Positions 45,101 to 57,217 of a stretch of DNA of 64,000 nt are shown here, piece after piece (within the stretch, counting starts at the first letter, position 1; the number at the start of each line of letters is the position of its first letter). Position numbers and translations under genes: made by a program. The notes below the pieces were generated by a model, which saw only the letters and a list, made by a program, of their open reading frames with translations, made no database searches and was not told where the DNA came from. The stretch is from NCBI RefSeq assembly GCF_037042905.1, contig NC_087254.1:21105103-21169102 (forward strand), written 5' to 3'. The DNA comes from Lytechinus pictus (Eukaryota; Echinodermata; Echinoidea; Temnopleuroida; Toxopneustidae).

Positions 45101-48100
45101 GATCCCGGCCAGCCTAGACCATCGGTCAAGTGTCCGCAGAGATTTCTCATCATAGCAGGGTTTATTTGCCTGTAAGTATCAGTGATGGTTGTACTTGATT
45201 TTATTTTCTCTCTCTCTATCTATTTGTTCTTTGAGGGACCAACTTGATCATCAAAATTAAATACCCAAATACATGTACATTACAAGAACTTGTTCATGCT
45301 TCAAAATACCATTCTTTGGCGGACATTTGCTGATGAGAATAGACCAGACCAGGTAATATTTCCTGATCATATACTATACATGTATACTAAGTATTTTTGG
45401 TTTTAGGGTGGGTCTGAAAGCACTCAGGTTGTAATTTTTTTGGGGGGGTATTTTATTACATAGGCCTATTTATAATTGTGTGCATACATGTACATACACA
45501 GTACATTTACATGTAGGAAACTTGTCAGATTGGCAAGAATTCACCAGTCTCAATTTATTGATTGTTACTGAACTTTCCATGAACGTTCAGTACATGACAT
45601 GCATGTCATCCTAAAATGCAATTTAGGGGTGCAGGTGAGCTGACGCATGTCATTCGACTTGGCCTAATCAGATCATTCAGGAATCATATTAGACCTATTC
45701 GAAAACCATCTGGGGCTTAAAGCAGATCTTGATATTAACGCAATTCTTGAGAATGAATTCACTATTTAATAACTTGTACAAACATGTAAGACGTAAAGGC
45801 AGACATTCATGTATTATCAATAAACCAAAGGGTCATGATGTAATAAAGAATATGATGTATTTTGTGAATGTGATAGTAAACTTGGCATTTTGGAATACCA
45901 TGGAAAACCTTGATTTTAATCTTCATTAAATATATAATGTACAGTATAGAATTTACCAAGTGCTATTAAGAAGAAAAGAGGAATATGGATGTTTATGACA
46001 CATAATTTTTTATACTGAAACTATATTTCGAATAGGTAAAGTTTTGTGTCTGTAAAAACTAAAAGAATAAAAGTCAATGACCAAATACATGTAAACCATA
46101 CCAAATTTTGGTAATTTCTTACAAGCAGTAGGCTTTATACAGATTGGCTACTATGTTGTTTTTTAATATTTTCTTTCATGGTTTCATTACTTTCACCAAC
46201 ACCATACTGTAACAGGTCTTTACAGCTCATATTATTCAGAGAACAATAACACTGTTCAGTGTGAAACTGAAATACATGTTGCAACCAAGTCGTACCATTG
46301 CTAGAGACAAGCACTTGTAAGTTTTTTGTATGTAGAATTGTGCAGGTACCCGTCTGTATTCATACATTCTCACATATTGTTGAGCCTTCACAGCCGCAGC
46401 CAGAATACATACACAAGTTGATGGTTATTCAGAGAAGCAGTCATATTAAATTTCCAGTTCTATGCATAATAGATTCAATGCACAGGTCCGTGCTGCTGGT
46501 GGAGAGGCATGATGCTAATTATGCTCTCGAAGATACATCCGTGATACTCATAAAAGTACCAGGGAATCGTTCATCATCATAATAAGATTAACTCTTAGGC
46601 CCGAATTCACAAAGGTGGTTTTGAAAACCCACGGTTGAGTCCATGGTTTATGCAGATTTTCTATATAAATTACACTTAATTTACCGCGTATCGGGCGCGT
46701 GTATAAAACATGTCCAATGCTGATGCGCACTTTTGTCACAGTGCGCTAAATTGACGCCTGTTATCATGGTTAGATACGCTATTTTATTCATGAGTCCACT
46801 GTTTGAAGAGTGGACTCATGAATAAAAACATAGGACTCATGAATAATATAGCGTTGATAACCATGGCAACAGGCGTCAATTTGGCGCACTGTGACAAAAG
46901 CGCGCATCAAGATTGGACATTTTTCATACACACGCCCGATACGCGCTAAATTAAGCGTAATTTAGATAGGAAATCTACATAAACCGTGGACTCAACCGTG
47001 GGTTTTCAAAACCACCTTTGTGAATTCGGGCCTTAAAGTCTCAACCTACCAATTTGCACCATCCATGTAGAATTACCACAGAGAGCTGAGCAATTTCATT
47101 TGAATGCTGGTCAAGTTCACCTCAACAACAAATTTATTTGAATAGAGAAAAATCAAATAATGCCAGAAATTTCATCAAAAGCAGATCTTAAACAAGAGAA
47201 GCTAATTAAGCTTTGAGTCGCAAATGACATTTGACCAAATTGCTTAATTCCACAAAAAAAGTATTTTCCCTATACTGTTTGTACTGCTTGCAAAGAGGGT
47301 CACCTTCTCACCAATGTTTCTTCTTTTTAATTTTATTCAATATAATTTGGTTTGATTCCTCCATGAACATTTGGAATTTGAAATTTGAACAAAAATGAAA
47401 TATTCTATTATAAGAAAAACTAAGAACAAGTGTACCATACTGTACAAGGAATGCATACATGTCATGAAATGCATGCTATTACAATGTACATATGTTGGTA
47501 TTGAATGTATTGATTTTAGCATCACACGCAGTGTTGATGTCGATCGGTGGTAAGCCGTCCGATGGTACCGAAGCTTCTAATTGTCTGATTTCCATATGGT
47601 ATATTTCAAAACTGTACAAGATGTAGATTGGTGACCATGGCCTCAATAATATTTAATATTTTACAGTACTGTACATGTATGCGCATGTACAGTACATGTA
47701 TTGTTATTGTTCTAGATATTACTTGTACATACATACATACTGTACATGTAGGCCTGTATAACAGGTGTTCAAAGTTTATGTACATGTACATGTCTATAGT
47801 AATATCCACTTGTTGTCCTGGGCCCCATCTTACAAAGAGTTACGATTGATCCAATCAATCGTAACTCTATGGAAATTCATCAGTGTCGTAATATTTTCTA
47901 TAGGAAATTTGCAAGGTGTCCTTTGTTCAGACAAAGGAGAACACACTAAATTGTCAAGAAATCAATGAATTTATGGATATACTGTACATTCATATCTAGA
48001 ATTTTTTTTTTACAAACATGCATTTAATATGTTGACTTTGCTGGCTTTCCATAGTTGCGATTGATCTGATCAATCGCAACACTTGTAAGACGGGCCCCTG

Positions 48101-51100
48101 AACTACATACATGGTCTTCATGTTTTTAATAGTGTGTACATTATATTTGTATTCACAGGTGTGTTTAAATCCTTTCCCCAACTCTGTAAATACACTGTAG
48201 GCCTACAGTGTAGGCTATACTCTACATTCATGAGCCAAATAATGAATTTGACATTTTGATTTGTATTTGAGACGGGTATTTATAGATGGAAATTTGAGTT
48301 GTCACACTTGTAGAATGACTCGTAGTCTAGTTTAGACTGGGGAATTAAGACTCATACAAGGGGTCATAATTATCGTTTGAGCCAACAGGAAAGTGAGTAA
48401 GACTGTCTAAAGCAGCCTCTGTCTGCCTATGTTACCCCCCCCCCTTTGGTTCTTCCTTTCCTTTTCTGATGTACAGGCCTAATGCAATAATGCGAAGAGG
48501 AGACTTATTATTAAAAGCATATATGTACATGTATTGTTGGCCTACTGTCTTGAAGTTTTTAACTCAATTCAAGTGCTGTGTGTGTAGATAGAACAAGAAC
48601 TAATGAAGGCCTGTTGATATTAATTCTGAAGATGTTAAAAGTGGAGAAAGGTTTGAAGAGATCTAGATGTGATATGAACTGCTAACTTTTGAGTCATTAG
48701 ATGTGCACTATCCTTTAGGGTAGTATGTTATACTTTTTCCTTAAAAACTATCTACCTTTAGAATCCTGTATCAATTTCTACATCACTTCTAAATACAGCC
48801 CCAATTTACAGAATAATTGGTTGATTGATGGATACTGACCTTTCTGAATAATTTTAGTGATGATGTTTATAGATCTCATACCCCTTTCATAAACCCAATA
48901 AAACACAATTATGCGGCTAATAGCAGCATAATTTGGTCGTAAAATCAGAGGAGGACAAGAGTTATCCGCATTATTTTGATGCTGCTATTATCCGCATAAT
49001 AGCGGCATCGGGACAAGATTTTGAGTTTATGAACGTATTTCCAAATAATGCGGATAATTGCCATGGTGCGGTCACAAGGTCACCCTTTTCCAACACAACC
49101 GCATTGGAGGGGGCGTGTCCAGTTGTCATGACGATTATCCGCCTTTTTCAGGACGGGCGCTCGTAAAAATAATTTATGGAGTTTGTGAACGCAATTTTTA
49201 TTGAATTATCCGCATTACTCTTAGGCGGCTAATTGGAGGATATGTTTTATTGGGTTTATGAAAGGGGTATCATTGTATGTTGTGATGCATTCTTTAGATG
49301 TAGGCCTTCAGGGTGCTGATCATATTAGACTTGCAGGAACTATTTTTTTTAGAACATTTGACCTCTTTTACAAACTTGGTATGATAGCTTTTCTGTTGAG
49401 CCAAAAATATTTTAATGGACTTTGTCGGTGACCTGTAAGATTTGACCTCCATAAAAATTTGACCTTGGTACAATGTAGCTGGTATTAAAGAAAGATGCAC
49501 TTTTTATCTTGAGCAACAAACTGAGCGAAGACTGTTCAAGTGATCAATATTCTGATGTACTATGAGGGCTATGCCTAAAGTGCAAGTACATGTTCATGCA
49601 GTTGATTTGTGATGAAAACAGAAAATAACCAACATAAATCTGGGGGGGGGGGATTCAAACATATTGGCCTCGGTCTATTCAGTATTTGGTATGATAGGCC
49701 TATATGAGTACACTGTCGATATGATAAGGAAAGCTCGAGCTCTAATTGAAATCTATTGGAGTAATCATTGAAGATTGACTTCCCTAAATTGAAGTCATGA
49801 ACGTTGGAGGGTATTTTATTTAGCATCTAGTTGAGAGAGACATCAATCCTATGAGCGCCGTGATGCAGACGATGGCGGCGTATGTGAAGAATCTGTGTTG
49901 AATGAAGATATTATGATTAGGAGAGGCTGTGAACTCCGTCTCAAATGGGATTACCAGTTTATCAGCTATCAGCAGCCTAATATCACCTGTCATCTTACTT
50001 TACTACGCTCATTTCACTTCAACAGTGCTGGAGTATGAACGTGGCTGTCATAGAATAGCCTGTCTGTACGACAACAAAATTATACATACTTACTACACTC
50101 AATATCATATGATTATGTATCTAGAAAGGGCCAAAAATTCAGATGAACTACAAAGAGAGTAGTGTGTTGTCGTTTTCAAAATACAGTGTACATGTACATG
50201 TACTTCAAACTAAACCATGGTTGCGTTCAATCAATTCTTTTTGTCAGTTTTAAAAAAGAACTAAGTCCAAATCGCAATAAATAGCATTTGGTCGAGGGGG
50301 GGGGGGCACTTCCATTGACGAGTGGATACCGTGCATGACCAAAAAAAACATGTAAAAAGGATCTCTTTTTCAAGATAGGGCACGTTACGTACGTAACAAG
50401 GGTATATATATCGCTAGGAAAACTGTGTTTGCGGTCCAATTTGCGAGGGTATGAAAAGACTTAAATATCTCTTTGCCCCAACACTCCATGTTTAGGGTCA
50501 GATTTGAGCGAGGTGTGAGGGGTGGTACAAAACCCAATGAAAATAAAGGTAAAGCCCGTCTGTGATCTTGTCCGTGATATAGCAATTAAGATATCGTTGT
50601 ACATATTTAGGGGGGCAATTCAGGGAATACTTGTCAAGGGTACTGTTTTGTTTCCAGTACGCCCTACTTGTTAAAGGACAAGTCCAACCCAACAAAAAGT
50701 TGATTTGAATTAAAAGAGAAAAATCTAACAAGCATAACAATGAAAATTTTATCAAAATCAGATGTTAAATAAGAAAGTTATGACATTCTAAAGTTTCGCT
50801 TAATTTAACAAAACAGTTATATGCACATACTGGCTGGTATGCAAATGAGGAGACTATGACGTCATCCACTCACTATTTCATTTGTATTTTATTATATGAA
50901 ACATGAAATATTTTAATTTTCTCCTCATTGTCAAGTGATACAACGATTAATTCCTCCCTGAACATGTGGAATTAGCATTGTTTAATACTATATGGTTTAG
51001 TCAAGTTGGTCCTTATTGTAAAATCTATAAAAAATGAAATATTGTATAATTTAAACAATAAAAAACAAAAGAAATAGTGAGTGATGGACATCATCGACTG

Positions 51101-54100
51101 ACTCACCTAGTTGTGCATATCACTGTTTTGTAAAAAATAAGCGAAACTTTAAAATGTCATAACTATCTTATTTTACATGCGATTTTGATGAAACTTTCAG
51201 CACTATGCTAGTTTGATTTTTCTCTGTTTATTCAAGTCAGCATTTTCCTGGGGTGGACTTGACCTTTAAGGGTAGGGTTCCACATGCCAATACTTGTTAA
51301 GGTGTGCATTTTCAGAACATGGTAAATACCTGTTTAGGGTGCTTTTCGAAACCCCATGGTCACGCATGGTATTCACTCGTCAATGGAAGTGGCCCCCGGG
51401 CATTTGGCGCTGAAAAATAAATGCATTTAGGTCATTGTCTAGTTTGGACATCGATGCTTGTGTACATTAACCTTCCAAGGTTGACTTTTAGGCTGACTTC
51501 CTATGAGGTGCCGTTTGTAACAAAATTATATTGACCAATCATTTGTTATGATTATTTATTAACAATTATTTATTTATAATTTACATATTATTTGTAAATG
51601 ATTACTATTATAAATTATTTATACATAATTCCAAGTCATACTACTTCATTATTTATAAATAATTACAGTTCGACATTCCATTATTTTTAACTAATGATTT
51701 TTTGTTTTTCATTATTTATAAATAATGGAATGTCCAACTGTTATTAATTATAAATAACGAAGTATGACTTGGAGTTATAAAAAATTAGAAATGTTAATTT
51801 ATATACCCGTAATAGTAATTATTTACAAATAAAATTTAAATTATATATAATAATTGTTATTATCGGTATTAAGTAGATAATGATCGTTCGTCGTAAGTTT
51901 GTTACAAATGGCGCCTCATAGACTTCCTGAGTCAAATTCACTGATGCATGGATAGTGGATTTGGTTTTAGAAAAGAGGGGGAGAGAATGCATTTCAATTT
52001 GTGATTCTATTTGTGGTACATACATGTAAACTAAAGGCACCCATACAGGTGTAGTCCTCCTTGCACAATATTTGTGTTCACAATTTTTAAATACAGTATA
52101 TTCAAGCATATTGTAAATGTACAGTACATGTTAATGACCATTTGAAAACAAATAACAGTACATACATGTACATGAATATAAAGGTCTGTACTAAATCCTG
52201 AATTGGGCTTTGATATGTGTACAGTATGTATTTGAGTGTATAACCCAATACTGTGTAGCAATCAATCCATGACAAGTACAAGTGCACAACACGAAGGTGT
52301 GTATATCTGCTTGAAAGGGTGGGGAAAACTCCCTTGTCAATAACAATCCCATATTGACATGCACAGCATGCAATTGTTCTCAGCATTCAATTGATACATG
52401 TACTCAGCATGCAAACATTCAACACAGCCAGCATTCTCTCTCCCTCTCTACATGTACATGGGATGCGGACAAACCCAAGCAATTAACATATTCAGAAAGG
52501 TTTATCACCTAATGACACTAGTCTATTAAACCATCTGTGTTGTTTGTGCCATCTCTGTCTTTGTTCCCATCTTGTATGAGTCATTCCTGGTTTAAACTCT
52601 CAAGTTATTAATTGGATGTGTTAAGGTTGACTGCCCCCACTGGTCTCATCAATTAGCGCTGTTGACATTCTCTTGATTTATCCCACTATCGGGAGATGGG
52701 TGGAATAGATGCATACCGTTACGGATGCAACATCTACATGTACATTGTACACATGGGCGAGTTATACTACGAGTTGTGGCAAGTCTTGATGAGTAATCCT
52801 GATAAAACTTGTATGGGTGGCAACTTGCTACAAATAGCGATCTAGTCAAGAGGGGTCCCATTTTTTTTTTTAAAGCATTTTACTCATCATGCAGTTGAGC
52901 AGAAATGCACCAAGAAACTCATGGTCAAAAGAGTTGACACGAGTTCGCATGAAGAGTCCTATGATCTGCAAATTATTGGGAGCATTTATAGTCCTCTTGC
53001 AATAATTTGCAAACATGTACATGTAGGTGTGTACATTAAAGGGATGGTCTGGGCTGAAAATATTTATATCTTAATACATAGAGTAGAATTCACTGAGCAA
53101 AATGCCGAAAATTTCATCAAAATCGGATAACAAAAAATAAAGTTTTTGAAGTTTAAAGTTAAGCAATATTTCGTAAAAACAGTCGTCATGAATATTCATT
53201 AGGTGGGCTGATGATGTCAGATCTCCACTTTCCGTTTTCTTATGTTATTACATAAAATCATTATATTTTTCATTATTTCATACTTGTGTGAATAATATGT
53301 CTCCCTTTTAATGAAATAAGTTGCAGCAATAAATATCTAATACACTAAATCAGTTGTCAATCCAATTTTTCTAGTTCTTGGAGGAAACAATTTGAATAAA
53401 CCTAATTTCATATAATAAAATACAAAAGAACAAGTGGAGATGTGACATCATCAGCCCACCTAATGAATATTCATGACGACTGTTTTCACAAAATATTGAT
53501 AAACTTTAAAATTCAATAACTTTGTTGTTTGTTATCCGATTTTGATGAAATTTTCGGCATTTTGATCAGTGAATTGTACTCTATTTATTTAAAGCTATAC
53601 ATACTTTCAGCCCGGACCATCCCTTGAAGTCATCATTTCTCGTAATGTACAATGCAGCACCAGTAAGTTGCAACCTAGTGTATGTACATGTAGAGCTTTC
53701 ACATTTTGAATTCTAACCTCAGACTTTGAGAATGTGTGAAGCCCTAGGAAGCCATATCCATGTACATGGTTATATTAAATTATTGACTTCAAATGGCCAC
53801 AGAATCTAAAATCTTTCATAACCATCTGAAATTCAGTTTATTTAGAAATTATATTGTTATCAGTGTAGTACTAGGTCCATGGTGTCACCCACATATCAAA
53901 CCAGGGTATTTGAGATATTGTGCCCTCCTGTTGCTCCATTCACCATCTATCACATATGATTTGGCTTATTGAATAGTATTAGTAGGTCAATCTCTATAGT
54001 GGTATTGAACTCAAGAGACTGGATGATTGGTGTGATCTTTAAAGGGGAAGGTCATCCCAAAAATGATGTTGAAGTTTAACGAGAAAAAAAAACAAGTGGA

Positions 54101-56539
54101 ATGCCTCTGGCCGTCTCACCTGCATCACGCGATTCAATATAGCAGCAGTGCTGATTTTGAAAACTACTATAACTCGCACAAGATGTTCAGTGATACTTGG
54201 TTACTCTTATTTCCATGTTTTATGAACTAGACCAATACACTTATAGAGATATGATGGCAATTCAACAAATACCCCCAACGTGGCCAAAGTTCTTTGACCT
54301 TACATGACCTTTGACCTTGATCATGTGACCTGAAACTCGCACAGGATGTTCAGTGATACTTGATTACTATTATGTCCAAGTTTTATGAACTAGACCAACA
54401 CACTTTCAAATTTATGGCTGTAATTCAACAAATACCCCAATTTGGCCAAAGTTCATTGACCCTAAATGACCTTTGACCTTGATCATGTGACCTGAAACTT
54501 CCACAGGATGTTCAGTAATACTTGATTACTATTATGTCTAAGTTTCATGAATCAGATCCATAAACTTTCAAAGTTATGATGGTAATTCAACAGATACCCC
54601 CAATTCGGCCAAAGTTCATTGACCCTAAATGACCTTTGACCTTGGTCATGTGATGTGAAACTCATGCAGGATGTTCAGTGATACTTGATTAATCTTATGT
54701 ATAAGTTTCATGAACTAGGTCCATATATTTTCTAAGTTATGATGACATTTCAAAAACTTAACCTTAGGTTAAGATTTTGATGTTGATTCCCCCAACATGG
54801 TCTAAGTTCATTGACCCTAAATGACCTTTGACCTTGGTCATGTGACATGAAACTCAGGCAGGATGTTCAGTAATACTTGATTAACCTTATGGCCAAGTTT
54901 CATGAACTAGGTCCATATACTTTCTAAGTTATGCTGTCATTTCAAAAACTTAACCTCAGGTTAAGATTTGGTGTTGACGCCGCCGTCGCCGCCGCCGTCG
55001 CCGTCGGAAAAGCGGCGCCTATAGTCTCACTCTGCTATGCAGGTGAGACAAAAAATGAGAAGCTAGAGCAGAGCCTTGATAGAAACTTTGAATCTTTAGT
55101 ATCCCCATAGAAGCAGAAAGAATGAAAAAAATGTGATAAAAAAGGGGACATCTTGGTTCGGCCTAATTGCAATGAGAACATGTACATGTATGTAGCATTG
55201 CAATTCTGAGCAATATTCTGTTGTAAAATAAAACAAATGAAAGTAATCAAATATAACTCTACAACTTACAATGAGATTGTCTCCTGCTAACATCTAAATG
55301 TTGGCTACATGTATTATATGCTATTCTTTAGGAAGGGGAAAAGAGAATAAGTTTTATCCTTTTGTTTCCCACCTGAAAATAAAAATATACCTAGTAGTTT
55401 AGTATGTACAGGTATGCCTACATGTACACCTCTTCTAGAGGGCCACACCCACAAGCCTTACTTCCTAGTCCCAAAAAGGCCCTAAAACATCACAAACCAT
55501 TTATGCACATGTAAGCCACATTTATTCATATTTTTCTGTTTTTTCTGTTTTCTGTAGACTACATACATTACCCCTTTAAATCATTAATATCACAATCACT
55601 CAGACTTTAGCCAGTTTCTATGCTTCTCCCTTGAGTGTGTTATGCTTAGCCTCTTTCAATGGAACTATTTCTATACCACTCCCTCGAGGCTCGTCATTTC
55701 ATAGCAAAATATCTTTGTCAGTTCAGGTACACAAATAAGCAACCTTGAACACTTTGCCCTTGTTGTTGCCATAGTTACAGCAGATTCTCGGTCTAGTCTT
55801 ATCAATTCAGACTTACATGTGTCTTGGAAATGATGCCCTTTGGATTACACAACATATCACAACATGGGCGTTGTAAGTCCATGATCACAACAATCTATAT
55901 CATACAAGTACTGTAGTATAGGTCACTTCAATATTTTAAGGGCAAGGCCTGGTTTTTATAAAGGACATATTATTGAACTAAATTAAGCACAAATTATGGG
56001 AAAGTTAAAAAAAGCAGGGGGGGGACGACAAACCAGTCTCCACGGCTAGTGAGAAGGTATAATACTGTGTATGCCAATAAATAGGGTATCCATGACCATG
56101 GCCTTGATGGCCTTGGATGTTCATTTAAATCCTGATAATGTGAAGTCGACAAATTATGACTTTGCTAAATTTGAAATTAATTAACTTTTCAATTATTTAA
56201 CTGATGTATTTTAAGGCACTGTGAACATTTTTAACGACAACATAGTAGCTGAAGTGTATTTGGATGAAATATCCACTGCAATGTAGAATGTCAGCTTTCC
56301 CTGTCATGTGTTTTATGTTGTTGAACTGTCATTACCCAATTACAAACCTGTCCGATACATAAATCCTACAAGTACAAGCCATTAATTTGTATTTATTCAT
56401 CTGTCTGATCTTATTATTCTCATGCAGAGGGATATTAGGAGTTGGTTACTATGGCAACGAGACAGCTGCCATTGGAATCCATCATTTTGTCAACTCGGCC
56501 AATGGGATAAACAAAACTGTTACTACTGTGGATTACAAG
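42119..56539 (+). CDS. TTYH: Tweety-family (TTYH) membrane protein, first three coding exons only
   Basis: Tweety homologs are multi-pass plasma-membrane proteins first described as calcium- or swelling-linked anion channels; later structures found no clear pore, so the function is debated. Exons seen: 42119-42265, 44996-45171, 56428-56539, giving 145 residues; phases join correctly and the last exon ends in phase 0. The N-terminus carries the family pattern FFHSWPHIS then STFDPSNKKYVESL (compare LLHALPHYN... STFRPNDEIYLESL in fly tweety). TM1 covers about 52-76 and is followed by CCLCCKRRR. TM2 covers about 97-113 (FLIIAGFICLGILGVG) and runs into the conserved YYGNE, then HHFVNSANGINKTV with an N-glycosylation site (NKT). 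About three quarters of the usual ~500 residues are missing. No further exon was found up to 64000, so intron 3 is at least 7.5 kb or exons were missed. Introns 1 and 2 are 2.7 and 11.3 kb. Which paralogue (TTYH1/2/3) cannot be said. Confidence 0.88.
42266..44995. other. TTYH intron 1, no recognised gene
   Basis: AT-rich. It contains an imperfect inverted repeat at about 43985-44160 (GGAGGAAAGGTCAGAGTAG facing CACTACTCCGAACTTTCC) and the LINE 3' end listed separately. An open frame of 84 codons at 43218-43472 is hydrophobic but matches nothing I know. Near 44718-44735, TACATGTACATGTA is palindromic. Confidence 0.4.
44165..44290 (-). mobile_element. 3' tail of a LINE
   Basis: On the minus strand: TTATTCAGCCTTTGGCTGCG, then ATGTTAATATTAAACCATTT, then repeated AATTG units. 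This layout is typical of the 3' end of a non-LTR element (inference). No coding part remains. Confidence 0.45.
46598..47032. mobile_element. Harbinger-like long hairpin MITE
   Basis: Starts GGCCCGAATTCACAAAGGTG and ends CACCTTTGTGAATTCGGGCC. Arms of nearly 200 bp pair with few mismatches around a short middle. TTA lies on both sides (46595-46597 and 47033-47035). A 3-bp TTA duplication with GGSC-type ends fits PIF/Harbinger (inference). A truncated copy is at 5226-5490. Confidence 0.8.
47819..48100. repeat. Inverted-repeat element (GGGCCCCATCTTACAAAG)
   Basis: GGGCCCCATCTTACAAAGAG and CTTGTAAGACGGGCCCCTG mirror each other, as do inner ATTGATCCAATCAATCG and CGATTGATCTGATCAATCG. Same family as 25926-26204. 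Confidence 0.7.
48879..49270. repeat. Inverted-repeat element (TACCCCTTTCATAAACCCAA)
   Basis: The left end TACCCCTTTCATAAACCCAA is mirrored at the right by TTGGGTTTATGAAAGGGGTA with near identity. TCA lies on both sides and may be a 3-bp duplication. Inner blocks repeat ATTATGCGG / CCGCATAAT several times. Confidence 0.75.
50675..51265. repeat. TTAA-flanked foldback element (AGGACAAGTCCAACC family), copy 2
   Basis: TTAA at 50671-50674 and 51266-51269; ends AGGACAAGTCCAACCC and GGGTGGACTTGACCT. The interior is almost a mirror image, with ACATGCGATTTTGATGAA facing TTTATCAAAATCAGATG. Same family as 8421-9029. Confidence 0.8.
51498..51922. repeat. AT-rich palindromic element
   Basis: The left CTATGAGGTGCCGTTTGTAAC is mirrored by GTTACAAATGGCGCCTCATAG at the right. 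The interior pairs ACTTCATTATTTATAAATAA with a complementary run, and AAGTCATACT with AGTATGACTT. Confidence 0.7.
53040..53624. repeat. TTAA-flanked foldback element (AGGGATGGTCTGGGC)
   Basis: TTAA at 53036-53039; the right flank is TGAA, a one-base change. Ends AGGGATGGTCTGGGCTGAAA and CAGCCCGGACCATCCCT. Arms of about 200 bp include ATGAATATTCATTAGGTGGG and its complement. Confidence 0.78.
54043..54112. repeat. Left end of a TTAA-type element, truncated
   Basis: TTAA at 54039-54042 followed by AGGGGAAGGTCATCCC, as in the other members. The right end is absent; the tandem-repeat element at 54113 follows. Confidence 0.45.
54113..55049. mobile_element. Element with 13-bp inverted ends enclosing a ~165-190-bp tandem array
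   Basis: The ends GTCTCACCTGCAT (54113) and ATGCAGGTGAGAC (55037-55049) are inverted, with one extra base pair of play. Inside, a unit with TGACCTTTGACCTTG, then ATGTTCAGTGATACTTGATT and TTTCATGAACTAG, repeats four to five times. TGACCTTTGACCT starts at 54305, 54467, 54630 and 54822. A GCC/GTC-rich trinucleotide stretch (54976-55008) precedes the right end. Superfamily unknown to me. Confidence 0.7.
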
Positions 56540-56695
56540 GTAAGTTGTCTTCATGATCTTTCCCTGGGAGATTCAAGGCATTATGAGATTAAATATATGA
56601 GTTTCACCCAAAGGATTTACATTTAATAGTGCTGTACATGTATGTGTAGCATGTTAGGTACCTATGGAATGATAATGGATATTGGTTTTGACTCA

Positions 56696-57217
56696 TACCC
56701 TTTTTACACATGCTAAAATTTCCTTAACCCCGTACTATAGGTGGGGCTAAATTGCCATTTAGCCCCACCTATAGTACGGGGTTAAGCTTAGCCCACTTTC
56801 TTTTTACACAGCATTTTTGCAAAGTGGGCTAACCCCACCTTTAGTACGGGATTATTTGGCCCTGCAAAAAAGCAGGGTTATCCCAGCAATTGCGGTGCTA
56901 AGAGCGATAGTACGGGGTTAAGATCGCTAGTGTAAAACGAAAGTGGGCTAAGCTTAACCCCGTACTATAGGTGGGGCTAAATGGCAATTTATAGTACGGG
57001 GTTAAGGAAATTTTAGCGTGTGTAAAAAGGGTACGAGTGAATAAGCTACCACTAGTCCGGGGTTAGCGAGTTTCGTGTGTGAAAAGCAAGCATTCCTTAT
57101 CCGGGGTTAGCAATAACAATTTGGCATGTGTGAAAAGGAAAAAAAATAGTACGGGGTTAAGGATAGTACGGGGTTAGCGATAGTCCGGGGCTAAGAAAAT
57201 CCTGTTTAAAAAGGGTA
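56696..57217. repeat. Composite palindromic element (TACCCTTTTTACACA; CCCCGTACTA motif)
   Basis: The first unit, 56696-57034, has about 40-bp inverted ends: ATTTCCTTAACCCCGTACTA and TAGTACGGGGTTAAGGAAAT. It also has an inner palindrome AGGTGGGGCTAAATTGCC / AGCCCCACCT. A second partial unit follows to AAAGGGTA at 57217. TAGTACGGGGTTA or its complement recurs about eight times. A decayed relative is at 38660-38880. Confidence 0.72.

Larger units (their letters stand above)
45172..56427. other. TTYH intron 2 (11.3 kb), repeat-rich, no recognised gene
   Basis: It holds at least seven separately listed elements. The remaining sequence is AT-rich with many TACATGTA palindromes (for example 47680-47795 and 52110-52170). 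No open frame with recognisable protein sequence was seen. Confidence 0.45.
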
